15,020 bases of DNA from an uncultured Pseudomonadota bacterium (GCA_902796745.1 CADBQC010000005.1:1-15020), one strand, 5' to 3'. Shown: positions 6,444 to 14,932, numbered from the stretch's first letter. Made by a program: numbers and translations. The notes: generated by a model not told the origin, from the sequence alone.

Positions 6444-7820
6444 ATGGCAAATGGCAGTAAAAAAGTAGTTCCAATACCATACAATATAAATTGGCACGAA
6501 GGCATGCTGTTGTCACAACATCACTTTCAGCAAAACGATTTGCGGAATTTTCGTGTGTTGGCTAGCCAGCTAAAGTTGCTATCATCAAATCATTTCGGCG
6601 TTAGGCATTTGCGAACAGATCCCGTAGCTCTAAGCGAAGGATTGTATCGCATTCGTGAAATTGAGGCGGTTTTTCCTGATGGGATGATTTTTAGTTATTT
6701 CCCACCACAAAATAGCTCTACAGTAAAAATGTCACTAAAGCCACTTGAGATAAATCTTAACGCAGTTATGGAAAGTGGACAAAATGAATGTACGATTTAT
6801 TTAGTTATCGCAGAAAGCTCAGATGACGTTTCGCCAATTTTAGGAAGCCCAGCGAGGTATTATTCTGTAGATGGTGATTTAGTTTCGGATGACAATATTA
6901 AGGAAAATGAAATACGGATTCCTCGTCTGTTTCCGAACGCTTTTTTATATGTTGGAGACCATATTCCTGAACTTTGCATTGGTTTTCCGCTATGTAAAAT
7001 AATTAGGCTGGATGGCGTTTTTCAGATAAAAAACTGGACGCCACCGTGCTTTTTTATAGAACGTCACTTTCCACTTTGGGAAAGATGTGAGAGACTAGCT
7101 ATTTCAATTAGGGAAAAGGCAGTGTATTTGTCAGAAAAGATGAAGTACTCGGCATCTGAGGCTTCTGTTTTTGACTGTAAGCGGATACTGGAGCAGATTA
7201 TAACTGTAATGCCGGGATTTGAGGCTTTAGTTTATAGCAACGAAGTGCGACCATATGAGCTTTATAAAGAATTATCACGGGTTTTGGGGGCAGTTTCAGT
7301 GTTAATCCCTACTGATATAATCCCGGTAATGCAACCGTATAACCACACTGATATAGATTCTTGTCTTTATAGTGTAATCAATTTGATTGAACACTACTTA
7401 TCTTCTATAGAACGTGGGTTTACGGTTTCTTCTTTTAAGAAGAAAGAACGATTTTTCTATCGCTATATGTCCGTTGATGATATTGAGAGTTACTCATCAG
7501 AAAAAATTTATGTTGGTATCAGAGCAGATAATGCTTCAGTTTCTGATGTGGAAATTTGGATGAATGAAGCGATTATAGTGTCAGATTTTGCATTAGAAAA
7601 AGTCAGGAATAAGCGCATAAAAGGATGTAAGCGTGACATTTTGAGTCAAGATATGGTATCAAAAATTTTGCCTGGAATTGGCGTTGTGTTATTTGAAATA
7701 GAGATAGATAGGAACTTTATGCAAGCTGAGGAAAACTTGCATATTTTTAATCCTGGAAACAAAACTACTGTGCACCCGAGTGAAATAACATTATACATGC
7801 CTCGTGGAGGTAACAAATGA
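6444..7820 (+). CDS. tssK: Type VI secretion system baseplate subunit TssK
   Basis: A 458-residue cytoplasmic protein that joins the T6SS baseplate to the membrane complex. The N-terminal motif I-N-W-H-E-G-M-L-L-S-Q-H-H-F-Q-Q at about 15-30 is the diagnostic TssK opening (W-x-E-G-M...x-H-F-Q), and the length matches the family (about 440-460). The shoulder, stalk and head domain order is assumed from the family. AAGGAA six bases before ATG supports the start. It is the first gene of the operon. Its TGA overlaps the tssL ATG in ATGA, so the two are translationally coupled. A canonical TssK argues for the common proteobacterial T6SS type, not the divergent Francisella type. Confidence 0.92.
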   Translation: MANGSKKVVPIPYNINWHEGMLLSQHHFQQNDLRNFRVLASQLKLLSSNHFGVRHLRTDPVALSEGLYRIREIEAVFPDGMIFSYFPPQNSSTVKMSLKPLEINLNAVMESGQNECTIYLVIAESSDDVSPILGSPARYYSVDGDLVSDDNIKENEIRIPRLFPNAFLYVGDHIPELCIGFPLCKIIRLDGVFQIKNWTPPCFFIERHFPLWERCERLAISIREKAVYLSEKMKYSASEASVFDCKRILEQIITVMPGFEALVYSNEVRPYELYKELSRVLGAVSVLIPTDIIPVMQPYNHTDIDSCLYSVINLIEHYLSSIERGFTVSSFKKKERFFYRYMSVDDIESYSSEKIYVGIRADNASVSDVEIWMNEAIIVSDFALEKVRNKRIKGCKRDILSQDMVSKILPGIGVVLFEIEIDRNFMQAEENLHIFNPGNKTTVHPSEITLYMPRGGNK

Positions 7821-8599
7821 GTTTTCGGGCAAGTGATAGTGCTTTAGTTCACGGTTTTCAAGCTTTCTATTATGAGCTTTTACGGCAGAAAGAAAAAGCA
7901 CTTAGTATGTTTTTCGCTCCAGTGAAAGATGGTAATGATGAAAACGAAAATAGTGAAGTAGAAGGGCTCGTTGTAGGTATTCAGAAAAAAATGATAGCAA
8001 TAATTGAAAATGTTACGTATACGATACATTCGAAGTCTCGCATAAATCCGAAGTTTGTGGGTGATGTGAAATATATCATGGCAATATTAGCAGATGAAAT
8101 ATTTTTGAATTTGCAATGGGAGGGTGCGAAATTTTGGCGATATACATTACTAGAAAAGCAATTATTCCAAACAGAAATTGCTGGAGATAAATTTTTTTCA
8201 ATGCTTGATGAGATTGTTACGGAGCTCGATAATGAAGAAATTGCATTTTTATATTTAATGGCATTAAGCCTTGGATTCAAAGGAAGATATCGTGATATTG
8301 AAAATGCAGATAAGCACATCGGATGGTATAAAGATCGTCTATATTCAATGCTAAGCACTAAATCCGCCAGACTATATTTTCCAGGACGATCGCATATGAT
8401 TGAATCATGCTACGATTATACCTATATCGAAAATGATAACTCACAATTGCCGGATTATAGATTTTGGACATATTGCGTTTTGGGTGTGGTCTTTGCATAT
8501 GTAATTATTTCATACTTTGTTTGGTCAGACATTACTGATGATATTGGCGAAATCTTGGCAAAAATAGCAGAGCAAACACGGCAAGGAGCATTGATATGA
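7817..8599 (+). CDS. tssL: Type VI secretion membrane protein TssL (DotU/IcmH family)
   Basis: A 260-residue tail-anchored inner-membrane protein. The cytoplasmic hook domain shows K-Y-I-M-A-I-L-A-D-E-I-F-L-N at 85-98, a Trp at 101, L-L-E-K-Q-L-F...A-G-D-K-F-F at 111-127 and G-F-K-G-R-Y-R, all DotU family hallmarks. One transmembrane helix lies at about 216-236, followed by about 24 residues that would be periplasmic. The OmpA-like peptidoglycan-binding domain fused to some TssL proteins is absent, so wall anchoring must come from elsewhere. GGAGG six bases before ATG is a strong ribosome site. Four-base overlaps join it to tssK and tssM. With TssM it forms the trans-envelope channel base. 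Confidence 0.92.
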   Translation: MSFRASDSALVHGFQAFYYELLRQKEKALSMFFAPVKDGNDENENSEVEGLVVGIQKKMIAIIENVTYTIHSKSRINPKFVGDVKYIMAILADEIFLNLQWEGAKFWRYTLLEKQLFQTEIAGDKFFSMLDEIVTELDNEEIAFLYLMALSLGFKGRYRDIENADKHIGWYKDRLYSMLSTKSARLYFPGRSHMIESCYDYTYIENDNSQLPDYRFWTYCVLGVVFAYVIISYFVWSDITDDIGEILAKIAEQTRQGALI

Positions 8600-11500
8600 C
8601 GGTGTTTCTGGCTAATATTTTCGAATATGTGACAAATAGCCTGAGAGACGGTGGCTTTTCTCTTCCTGTAATTATTGCTTTAGTTTTGTCGGTTGCATTC
8701 GTTGCAATGTTGCTGGTGACGGTCTTTACATTGCTTTCTATAAAGCGAGCCGAAATGAAAGCACGAAAAGTTATCGATATTCCCCCATCGGCAATGAGAG
8801 ATGAGCCAAAGATTGCAATCCCGGAAAATGTGAACAATTCGCACCCCTTACCAATTGGCGAATGGCTGAATAGTTACCTAATTTCTAAGGGCTACATTAG
8901 GGTTAATGGCATAGTTAAGTCATTTTTTAAAGCATTGGATTTTTTGAAAACGTCTCTTGGAACTGGATATAAGTATAAATTACCTTGGTATATGATAATT
9001 GGTACCGAAAATTCAGGTAAGTCATCGCTTATGAGTGGATTTACGCACGATGAAATATACGATGATGAAAGCGAAAATCCGCCTTGTACATGGTGGTTTT
9101 TAAAGAATGGCGTTGTTATTGATATAAAAGGCGCTTTATTCCTTCCAAAAACTGGATTTAATGCCGATGAGAACAGTTGGAATATTGTGTTAAATATGTT
9201 TTCCAGATATCGTTCCGCTCGTCCCTTAAACGGCATAGTTCTGACTATCCCAGCAGACGAGCTTTATGGAAAGTCAAAATTGCCAATCGAAGAAATAAAA
9301 AAGCGAGCGCAATATATCGCAAGAAAATTAAGTTTTGCGCAAAACTATTTAGGAATGCGTTTACCAATTTACATTGTTGTAACAAAAACAGATATTGTTC
9401 CTGGATTTCAAAGTTTTTGTTCAGAAATTCCTGTGCGAAATCGTGGCAATATGCTCGGTTGGTCGTCTCCGTATTCTGTTGATATTCCGTATTCTCCGCG
9501 AATGCTTGATGAAGGATTTGCTACGTTTGAAAACGAACTGAACGAGATAAGGATGGAAATATTTTCTAGCAACTCTATTTCATTAACACGAGATGGTATT
9601 TTTGTTTTTCCAAGCGAATTGTTAACGATTAAAGAAGCGCTGGGTATATACATTGACGCGATATTCAAATCGTCATCTGTGGATGAGAAATTTTTCTTTC
9701 GAGGTTTTTACTTTACTGGCGACAGCAAAATGATGCCGCTACTATCGTTTGATGGCGATTTAGTGCAGAATGATGCAATGGCAATAGTAGGGACACCGGA
9801 TGCGGATATAAATGAAGTCGGGAGCATTTCCGCATCATATAACGAAGAAACAGTGAAAAAGATTTTCTTTTTTGAAGATTTATTGCTCAAGAAGGTATTT
9901 ACCGAAGAAGGTCTGGCATCCCCGATGAAAACAAAGGTAAATCAAGCTAACAAATCTATTTTAATAGCCAAAATTTCAACAGCTACCTTTGTTGTTATTG
10001 GTAGCTATGGCTTACTCAGCACTAGCGATAAATTGAAGGAGAGTAAGCAGATAATATATCCATCTTTATACAAGATTTCATCGCTCATAAAAAATGCGAG
10101 CGATTTAACATATAAAAGCCTCGAGCTAAGTGGTAATGAAATATTAGCTGATTGCTCAAATCAGTTGCTTTCTATGATGCAACAAATAAATAGCGCGAAG
10201 TTTTCGTCAATATTTGTACCGGCATCTTGGTTTAGTTCAATACATAGTGATTTAACACAAACTCTGAAATCATCGTATCAACGTGTGGTTATTAGAACAA
10301 TTTATATGAACCTTATTTTAAAGGCTAGGGAACTGTTGACTATGCGAGCAGATGTTAAATCAAAGAGCATAGCGGAAGTATTAAATCCACAAAATAGCGC
10401 CGAGTATATTCAAATGAAGAATTATGTTTTTGGATTAATTGAGCTTGAAAAGAATATAAAAAAGTTTGATTCACTGCGAACTTCAGGTGATCCCAAAGAT
10501 TTAAATGATTTGATAGAGTACACATTCAAAGGTTCATTGCCAAAAGAATTTTTGGATAATTATCAACAATTTCGATTAATACTCATGAATACGCCATTTC
10601 CAGCAATAAATTTATCCCCATATAAGCAAACAGCATATAACGTTTTAATGAACTTATTTCAAGGATACTTGGATGCAATTTTTACGACTCGTTCTGAAAG
10701 TAGTATCATCTCGTTTTTAAACAAATTCATATTACAATTATCACGACAAAATCTAAAAGAAAAGCCAAACTGCACTGAATTCATAAAGTTTTCTAGAGAT
10801 TTAACAAATGTGTGCAATGAAATTGGGAAGGAAGGCGAAACTTGGCTAGATAAAGATATATTCGAGCCAGATAAAGAATTTGATGCTTTTTTGGATGGAG
10901 TTGAGACGCTGTTCGGAAAAGAAGAAGCGCAAAAGATTTTGGATATAGTTGCTGTCAATTTTGGATATCTAAGAGCAAAACTAAATGAATTTAACAATGC
11001 GCTGAAAAATGACATACCTGGGAAGAAATTGCAAAACAAACCTGAAAATGAGTTTCCGTCAAGTGGCATATTCTTGATGGAACGGTGTCTCTCTTCTCTT
11101 TGTGCAGAGCCATTTATGGAAGCTCCCGGAGATTACCAGCTTATAACAGATATACCTGCAGGAAAGATGATTTTTTGGGATGATGAACTTGTTAAGTATG
11201 CATATGAGATTGGTAAAAGTTTTGAGCAGTTTATCGCAACGAAAATAAAAGATTTTCCGCGTAAAATGCAAGAGGGAGTGCTTTTGTTGGCGCGGTCAAA
11301 TTTGTGTGCAGTAATTGCCAGTACTGTCGCAAAAGCGCAAAGTTTGGTTGATGAGCCTAGTGGCATAACCTCTGAAATAACATCAGAAGAAATTTTGCAA
11401 AAACAAGTAACCGAATTAAAAGGAGTTGCGCCAAAACTTGTGCGTTTGTTACATATTCTTCGTGGCGATAAATTCAGTTTTGTTTTTGGAAATTTGCGCG

Positions 11501-13113
11501 CCATTTTAAATAAAATTGGTTTTTCTCTTTTGGGGCATATCGATGAGCTTTTAGAAAATCAAAAACCATATTATCCAAATAATATGAAATTTGATTTTTG
11601 GGATGGTGCTCCTGGCGCTGGACTGCAAGCCTATTCATCAGTAGATTCTGAGGAGTTGGAACTGTACTTGCAACTTCAGCGAAGTATTATAACAAGGTTA
11701 GCGTTGGGCTTTGCTGATACAATTGTTGAGTTTTTGAATGCTGAGACTGTTTATGATCCAAATTATGGTACACATTCTCAATTAACAAAGTGGACAAGGA
11801 TTGTCGAGAATGTAAAAAAAATCGCAAAAAAAGACCCAACAAGCACAGTTGCTATAGCTGAAAATTTTATAAGGACTACATTAAATAGCTACGATTTGGA
11901 TACGATAACAAAAAAGATAAAATCAAAAGATATCCACGGAAGTTCGGGGGATTACTTCCAAAATATTGTGCAAAATATAAAAAAAGGCTTAATGTCACGA
12001 GCTGAAGTACTTTTAAGACAAAGAAATATAGAAAGATATAGTACTCTTAGGGATTACTATGTAAAACATTTAGAAAATAAGTATCCATTTGAAAACTATG
12101 GAAAATCACAACGAACTGCCATGGATGCGGATCTTGATGCTGTCCGGGAATTCTTTGCAATGTATGACGAATTTGGTGGTTGTCCTGAGGCGATTCTAGA
12201 TCAAATATATCAATTGGGAGACGATGCAAAGGAAGTATATGAGTTTATGCAAAAATTGCACAGTATAAGGGCGTTTTTTGGCGATTCTCTATCTGATCCG
12301 AATGGAGCTATAAAAGTAAGACTTGAGGCAAATTTCGAAATAAATAAGCGAGAAGAGAAAAACACCGATTATCTTGTCGATCGTGTGTTTAGTCCGAATA
12401 GTGATGCTAATATTGAGCCAATAAGTTCAGATAAATCAGGGATTTGGTATTTTGGAGATCCGATAGAATTGAGTTTACGTTGGGCAGAAGGGGATGACCA
12501 AGCAGATAAGCCTGTATATGATCAGAATGATCCAGATTTGATTTTGGATGACAAAAAAATACGAATACAATGCGTTGGAAATTGGGCGGCAATTAGATTT
12601 TTGCAGAAATATAAAGCAGAAACAATAAACAGTGATCAGCTGTTGCCAAATCAAACTGTACTGAGCTTCAGAATTCCGCTTAATTCTGGGAAAATAGCGA
12701 AGATATACATGGGCATAACTCCATCCTTACCTAAGAAACCTGGAGAAGCATCGGTAACTAGTGTATCAGTTCCCAAAATACCTGGTAAAATGCCTGAAAT
12801 GCCGAGCGCGGTAAAATCTGTTGTAGGTGTTCCTGTTCTCGTGAATAAATTATCAATAAATGGCGCACAGGTACAAATGGTAAAAAATGATGGCGGAGGA
12901 ACAGAAGAGAAATTTATTCAGGAGAATAATGTTGAACGGACAAGAGAAGACAAGGCAAAATACCGTAAAAGAACTCGAACAGATGAGGTAATACAGAATG
13001 CACAAAAGCAAGAAGATTATCGAAAAAAAGCGGTACAAATACTGAATGAGCCGGACGATGTTAATCCAGATGAAGAAACATTGATTGAAGTAAGCGAAGA
13101 ACCGATAGAGTAA
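8596..13113 (+). CDS. tssM: Type VI secretion membrane protein TssM (IcmF family), unusually long
   Basis: A 1505-residue inner-membrane protein; family members are commonly about 1,100-1,300. One long hydrophobic segment lies at about 22-48, then a cytoplasmic NTPase domain with Walker A G-T-E-N-S-G-K-S at 136-143, a D-x-x-G motif at 176-179 and T-K-T-D at 263-266 in place of NKxD. A second membrane helix at about 456-475 leads into a large periplasmic region. The IcmF C-terminal beta domain is near 1280-1380 (W-Y-F-G-D-P-I-E-L-S-L-R-W; G-N-W-A-A-I-R-F-L). A tail of about 120 residues follows: first Pro/Val-rich, then highly charged (K-Y-R-K-R-T-R-T), ending acidic. Many TssM proteins have two N-terminal helices; only one is evident here. 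AAGGAG seven bases before ATG supports the start. TssM bridges TssL to the outer-membrane TssJ, which is not in this window. Confidence 0.92.
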   Translation: MTVFLANIFEYVTNSLRDGGFSLPVIIALVLSVAFVAMLLVTVFTLLSIKRAEMKARKVIDIPPSAMRDEPKIAIPENVNNSHPLPIGEWLNSYLISKGYIRVNGIVKSFFKALDFLKTSLGTGYKYKLPWYMIIGTENSGKSSLMSGFTHDEIYDDESENPPCTWWFLKNGVVIDIKGALFLPKTGFNADENSWNIVLNMFSRYRSARPLNGIVLTIPADELYGKSKLPIEEIKKRAQYIARKLSFAQNYLGMRLPIYIVVTKTDIVPGFQSFCSEIPVRNRGNMLGWSSPYSVDIPYSPRMLDEGFATFENELNEIRMEIFSSNSISLTRDGIFVFPSELLTIKEALGIYIDAIFKSSSVDEKFFFRGFYFTGDSKMMPLLSFDGDLVQNDAMAIVGTPDADINEVGSISASYNEETVKKIFFFEDLLLKKVFTEEGLASPMKTKVNQANKSILIAKISTATFVVIGSYGLLSTSDKLKESKQIIYPSLYKISSLIKNASDLTYKSLELSGNEILADCSNQLLSMMQQINSAKFSSIFVPASWFSSIHSDLTQTLKSSYQRVVIRTIYMNLILKARELLTMRADVKSKSIAEVLNPQNSAEYIQMKNYVFGLIELEKNIKKFDSLRTSGDPKDLNDLIEYTFKGSLPKEFLDNYQQFRLILMNTPFPAINLSPYKQTAYNVLMNLFQGYLDAIFTTRSESSIISFLNKFILQLSRQNLKEKPNCTEFIKFSRDLTNVCNEIGKEGETWLDKDIFEPDKEFDAFLDGVETLFGKEEAQKILDIVAVNFGYLRAKLNEFNNALKNDIPGKKLQNKPENEFPSSGIFLMERCLSSLCAEPFMEAPGDYQLITDIPAGKMIFWDDELVKYAYEIGKSFEQFIATKIKDFPRKMQEGVLLLARSNLCAVIASTVAKAQSLVDEPSGITSEITSEEILQKQVTELKGVAPKLVRLLHILRGDKFSFVFGNLRAILNKIGFSLLGHIDELLENQKPYYPNNMKFDFWDGAPGAGLQAYSSVDSEELELYLQLQRSIITRLALGFADTIVEFLNAETVYDPNYGTHSQLTKWTRIVENVKKIAKKDPTSTVAIAENFIRTTLNSYDLDTITKKIKSKDIHGSSGDYFQNIVQNIKKGLMSRAEVLLRQRNIERYSTLRDYYVKHLENKYPFENYGKSQRTAMDADLDAVREFFAMYDEFGGCPEAILDQIYQLGDDAKEVYEFMQKLHSIRAFFGDSLSDPNGAIKVRLEANFEINKREEKNTDYLVDRVFSPNSDANIEPISSDKSGIWYFGDPIELSLRWAEGDDQADKPVYDQNDPDLILDDKKIRIQCVGNWAAIRFLQKYKAETINSDQLLPNQTVLSFRIPLNSGKIAKIYMGITPSLPKKPGEASVTSVSVPKIPGKMPEMPSAVKSVVGVPVLVNKLSINGAQVQMVKNDGGGTEEKFIQENNVERTREDKAKYRKRTRTDEVIQNAQKQEDYRKKAVQILNEPDDVNPDEETLIEVSEEPIE

Positions 13114-13121
13114 ATGTAGGT

Positions 13122-13161
13122 GGCGCGATGTGGTAAAATTAAAAACATACCACATCGCGCC
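13122..13161. terminator. Strong hairpin between tssM and the IS remnant
   Basis: GGCGCGATGTGGTA (13122-13135) and TACCACATCGCGCC (13148-13161) pair perfectly over 14 bases around a 12-base A-rich loop, eight bases after the tssM stop. It is far more G/C-rich than its surroundings. No T-run follows on either strand, so it is not a textbook intrinsic terminator. It may end or protect the T6SS message, or be a palindromic repeat element. Confidence 0.5.
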
Positions 13162-13171
13162 CCCAAGCCTG

Positions 13172-13288
13172 TTAAGCAGTTTGTTCAGAAAATAGAAGTG
13201 TCGAGGCAAGGCTCCAAAGGTCATCATTGTCGCGATCATGAGAAAACTTCTCTGCATTTTCTTCGGTATAAAGACGGTATCTATACAA
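13172..13288 (-). pseudogene. Possible C-terminal remnant of a broken minus-strand gene
   Basis: On the minus strand, 38 codons (from TTG 13288, just after an in-frame TAG) end at TAA 13172-13174, ten bases from the 14-bp hairpin. The translation (E-E-N-A-E-K-F-S-H-D-R-D-N-D-D-L-W-S-L-A, then S-T-L-L-F-S-E-Q-T-A) has a natural-looking composition and about 70% A/T at third positions, unlike the other minus-strand frame I checked. Its 5' part overlaps the IS1-like segment, as if an insertion had cut the gene. I do not recognise the family. It could be chance. Confidence 0.2.
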
Positions 13289-13357
13289 ATGCTAGATCTA
13301 TCAGTTGCCTTGATTCCCCATAGCCGAGAACTTTTTTGTTAATTTGTTTATCAATCC
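13280..13357 (+). mobile_element. Remnant of a second IS1-family 3' end
   Basis: This segment aligns to 145-222 without gaps at 62 of 78 positions (about 79%) by hand count. In the matching frame it reads S-I-Q-M-L-D-L-S-V-A-L against S-I-Q-M-L-E-F-S-I-A-L in the intact copy. The conserved transposase block before this point is not recoverable, so it is a decayed fragment. The rest of 13114-13460 outside the hairpin, the possible remnant and this segment shows nothing I can name; 13358-13441 looks empty. Confidence 0.6.
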
Positions 13358-13441
13358 CAGGAATAAAACAAGTTCCTAGAAGATTACCATAAAGCTACTG
13401 GAAACAATGCTAAACCAACGATGTGCGTTGCAATATATGAA

Positions 13442-13462
13442 AGGTGTGATTAAAGCACACCT
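13442..13462 (-). terminator. Hairpin at the end of gatB
   Basis: AGGTGTG (13442-13448) and CACACCT (13456-13462) form a 7-base stem with a 7-base loop, overlapping the gatB stop codon. On the minus strand only a short run (TTTCATAT) follows, so it is a weak intrinsic terminator at best. Confidence 0.45.
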
Positions 13463-14924
13463 ATATTTTTCCGAGGAGTTCCTGAAGCAGTTTGTTGATT
13501 GTTTCAGGATTTCCTTTGCCTTGCAAAGCCTTCATAGATTGCCCAACGAAGAAACCGAAAAGCTGGTTTTTCCCGGCTTTATATTGCCCCACTTGAGTTG
13601 GATTGTTAGCCAAAATATCTTCGACAACCTTGCGTATAACGCCTTCATCCTGTATCTGCACAAGTCCCAACTCTTTGACGATATCCGAAGGTTTATGTCC
13701 GTTGGAAACCATTTCAGCAAAGACAGTTTTGGCTATTTTTCCTGAGATTGTTTTGTCTACAATCAAGTCGACCAATTCAGCCAGATATTCTATAGGAAAC
13801 CCGACCGTCTCAATCGTCTTATTTTCCTTATTCAAAATCGCAAACAGCTCGCTAATCATCCAGTTTGCTATAAGTTTCGCAGTGTCAGATGGTTTAAATT
13901 TGGAAGCGCTGACCGCCCGTTCAAAGCAATCAGCAATTTCTTTGTCTTCAATCAGAACATTTGCATCAGTCGGCTTTAAAACATAATCATTTATAAAACG
14001 TTGTCTTTTCTCGTCTGGTAATTCAGGTATCTCAGCCTTCAGTCGTTCTATTCGTTCATCCGACAAAATCACCGGCTTCAAATCTGGGTCAGGAAAATAG
14101 CGATAATCATCAGCGTTTTCTTTTGATCTCATTGAGCGAGTTTCACCGGTATTCGAATCGAAAAGTCGTGTCTCTTGCACGATTTTCTCACCCATTTCCT
14201 TCGCAATTATCTGACGTTCTATCTCGTATTCCAAAGCCTGCCCTAAGAAACGTATCGAATTAACATTCTTTATTTCTGCGCGATTTCCAAATGGTTCGCC
14301 AGGTTTGTGTATTGAAATATTCGCATCAACTCTCAAATTTCCACGTTCCATGTTGCAATCACTAGACCCCACATATTTCAATATGTTGCGAAGTTTTTTG
14401 ACATATTGCATAGCTTCGTAAGGCGAGCGCATATCAGGCTTCGAAACAATCTCCATAAGAGGCATGCCAGAGCGGTTCAGATCGATATACGAAAACTCTG
14501 GAGATAAATCATGTATGCTTTTTCCGGCATCTTGTTCAATATGAATACGCTCAATATTAATACGCTTCGTCGTGCCATCTTGCAACTCGATATCGATATA
14601 CCCATCAGTGACTATCGGATAATACAGCTGAGAAATTTGATATCCAGGGGGCAAATCTGGATAGAAATAATTCTTCCTATCAAAACGGGATATCTTGTTA
14701 ATAGTCCCATTAATGCCAAACCCAGATTTCACCGCTTGGTCAATCGCATTTTCGTTTAAAACTGGCAACATACCAGGCATCGCAGCATCATAAAAGCTGA
14801 CTTGTGTATTAGGATCTGCACCATACGATGTTGGAGTTGAACTGAATAACTTCGATTTTGTCGCAATTTGTGCGTGCACTTCGAGCCCAATGACTACTTC
14901 CCAACCTTTGACTAAATTATCCAT
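13461..14924 (-). CDS. gatB: Aspartyl/glutamyl-tRNA amidotransferase subunit B
   Basis: A 487-residue cytoplasmic enzyme subunit that, with GatA and GatC, converts Glu-tRNA(Gln) or Asp-tRNA(Asn) to the amidated form. It has the GatB opening W-E-V-V-I-G-L-E-V-H-A-Q at about 8-19, F-D-R-K-N-Y-F-Y-P-D-L-P-P-G-Y-Q-I-S-Q as the family signature, and E-Q-D-A-G-K-S, R-S-G-M-P-L-M-E-I-V, R-V-D-A-N-I-S and D-D-Y-R-Y-F-P-D-P-D-L further on. The C-terminal tRNA-binding tail (YqeY-like) reaches Q-S-M-K-A-L-Q-G-K-G-N-P at the end. Full length, nothing missing. ATG 14924 is preferred to GTG 14933 because AAGGAG lies eight bases before it. It follows gatA by 12 bases in one operon. Confidence 0.96.
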   Translation of the reverse strand: MDNLVKGWEVVIGLEVHAQIATKSKLFSSTPTSYGADPNTQVSFYDAAMPGMLPVLNENAIDQAVKSGFGINGTINKISRFDRKNYFYPDLPPGYQISQLYYPIVTDGYIDIELQDGTTKRINIERIHIEQDAGKSIHDLSPEFSYIDLNRSGMPLMEIVSKPDMRSPYEAMQYVKKLRNILKYVGSSDCNMERGNLRVDANISIHKPGEPFGNRAEIKNVNSIRFLGQALEYEIERQIIAKEMGEKIVQETRLFDSNTGETRSMRSKENADDYRYFPDPDLKPVILSDERIERLKAEIPELPDEKRQRFINDYVLKPTDANVLIEDKEIADCFERAVSASKFKPSDTAKLIANWMISELFAILNKENKTIETVGFPIEYLAELVDLIVDKTISGKIAKTVFAEMVSNGHKPSDIVKELGLVQIQDEGVIRKVVEDILANNPTQVGQYKAGKNQLFGFFVGQSMKALQGKGNPETINKLLQELLGKI

Positions 14925-14932
14925 ACTATACA

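Noticed and set aside
6444..13113. IcmF/DotU of a Legionella-type Dot/Icm type IV system
   Set aside because: TssL and TssM are homologous to those proteins, but the presence of TssK in the same operon is specific to T6SS.
12853..13257. Minus-strand frame with a signal-peptide-like start (M-Q-R-S-F-L-M-I-A-T-M-M-T-F)
   Set aside because: Most of it is the antisense of the tssM 3' end, and third positions in its first part are only about 40% A/T, unlike real genes here.
13120..13323. Small + strand reading frame of 67 codons (GTG start)
   Set aside because: It begins inside the hairpin arm, is rich in His, Cys and Arg, has no ribosome site, and crosses into the IS1-like segment in a frame that does not match the transposase.
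145..13357. Composite transposon formed by the two IS1-family ends
   Set aside because: The right copy is a decayed 78-bp fragment, no left ends are visible, and the segment includes housekeeping genes (xseB) and a candidate origin. Mobility of the whole is not supported.
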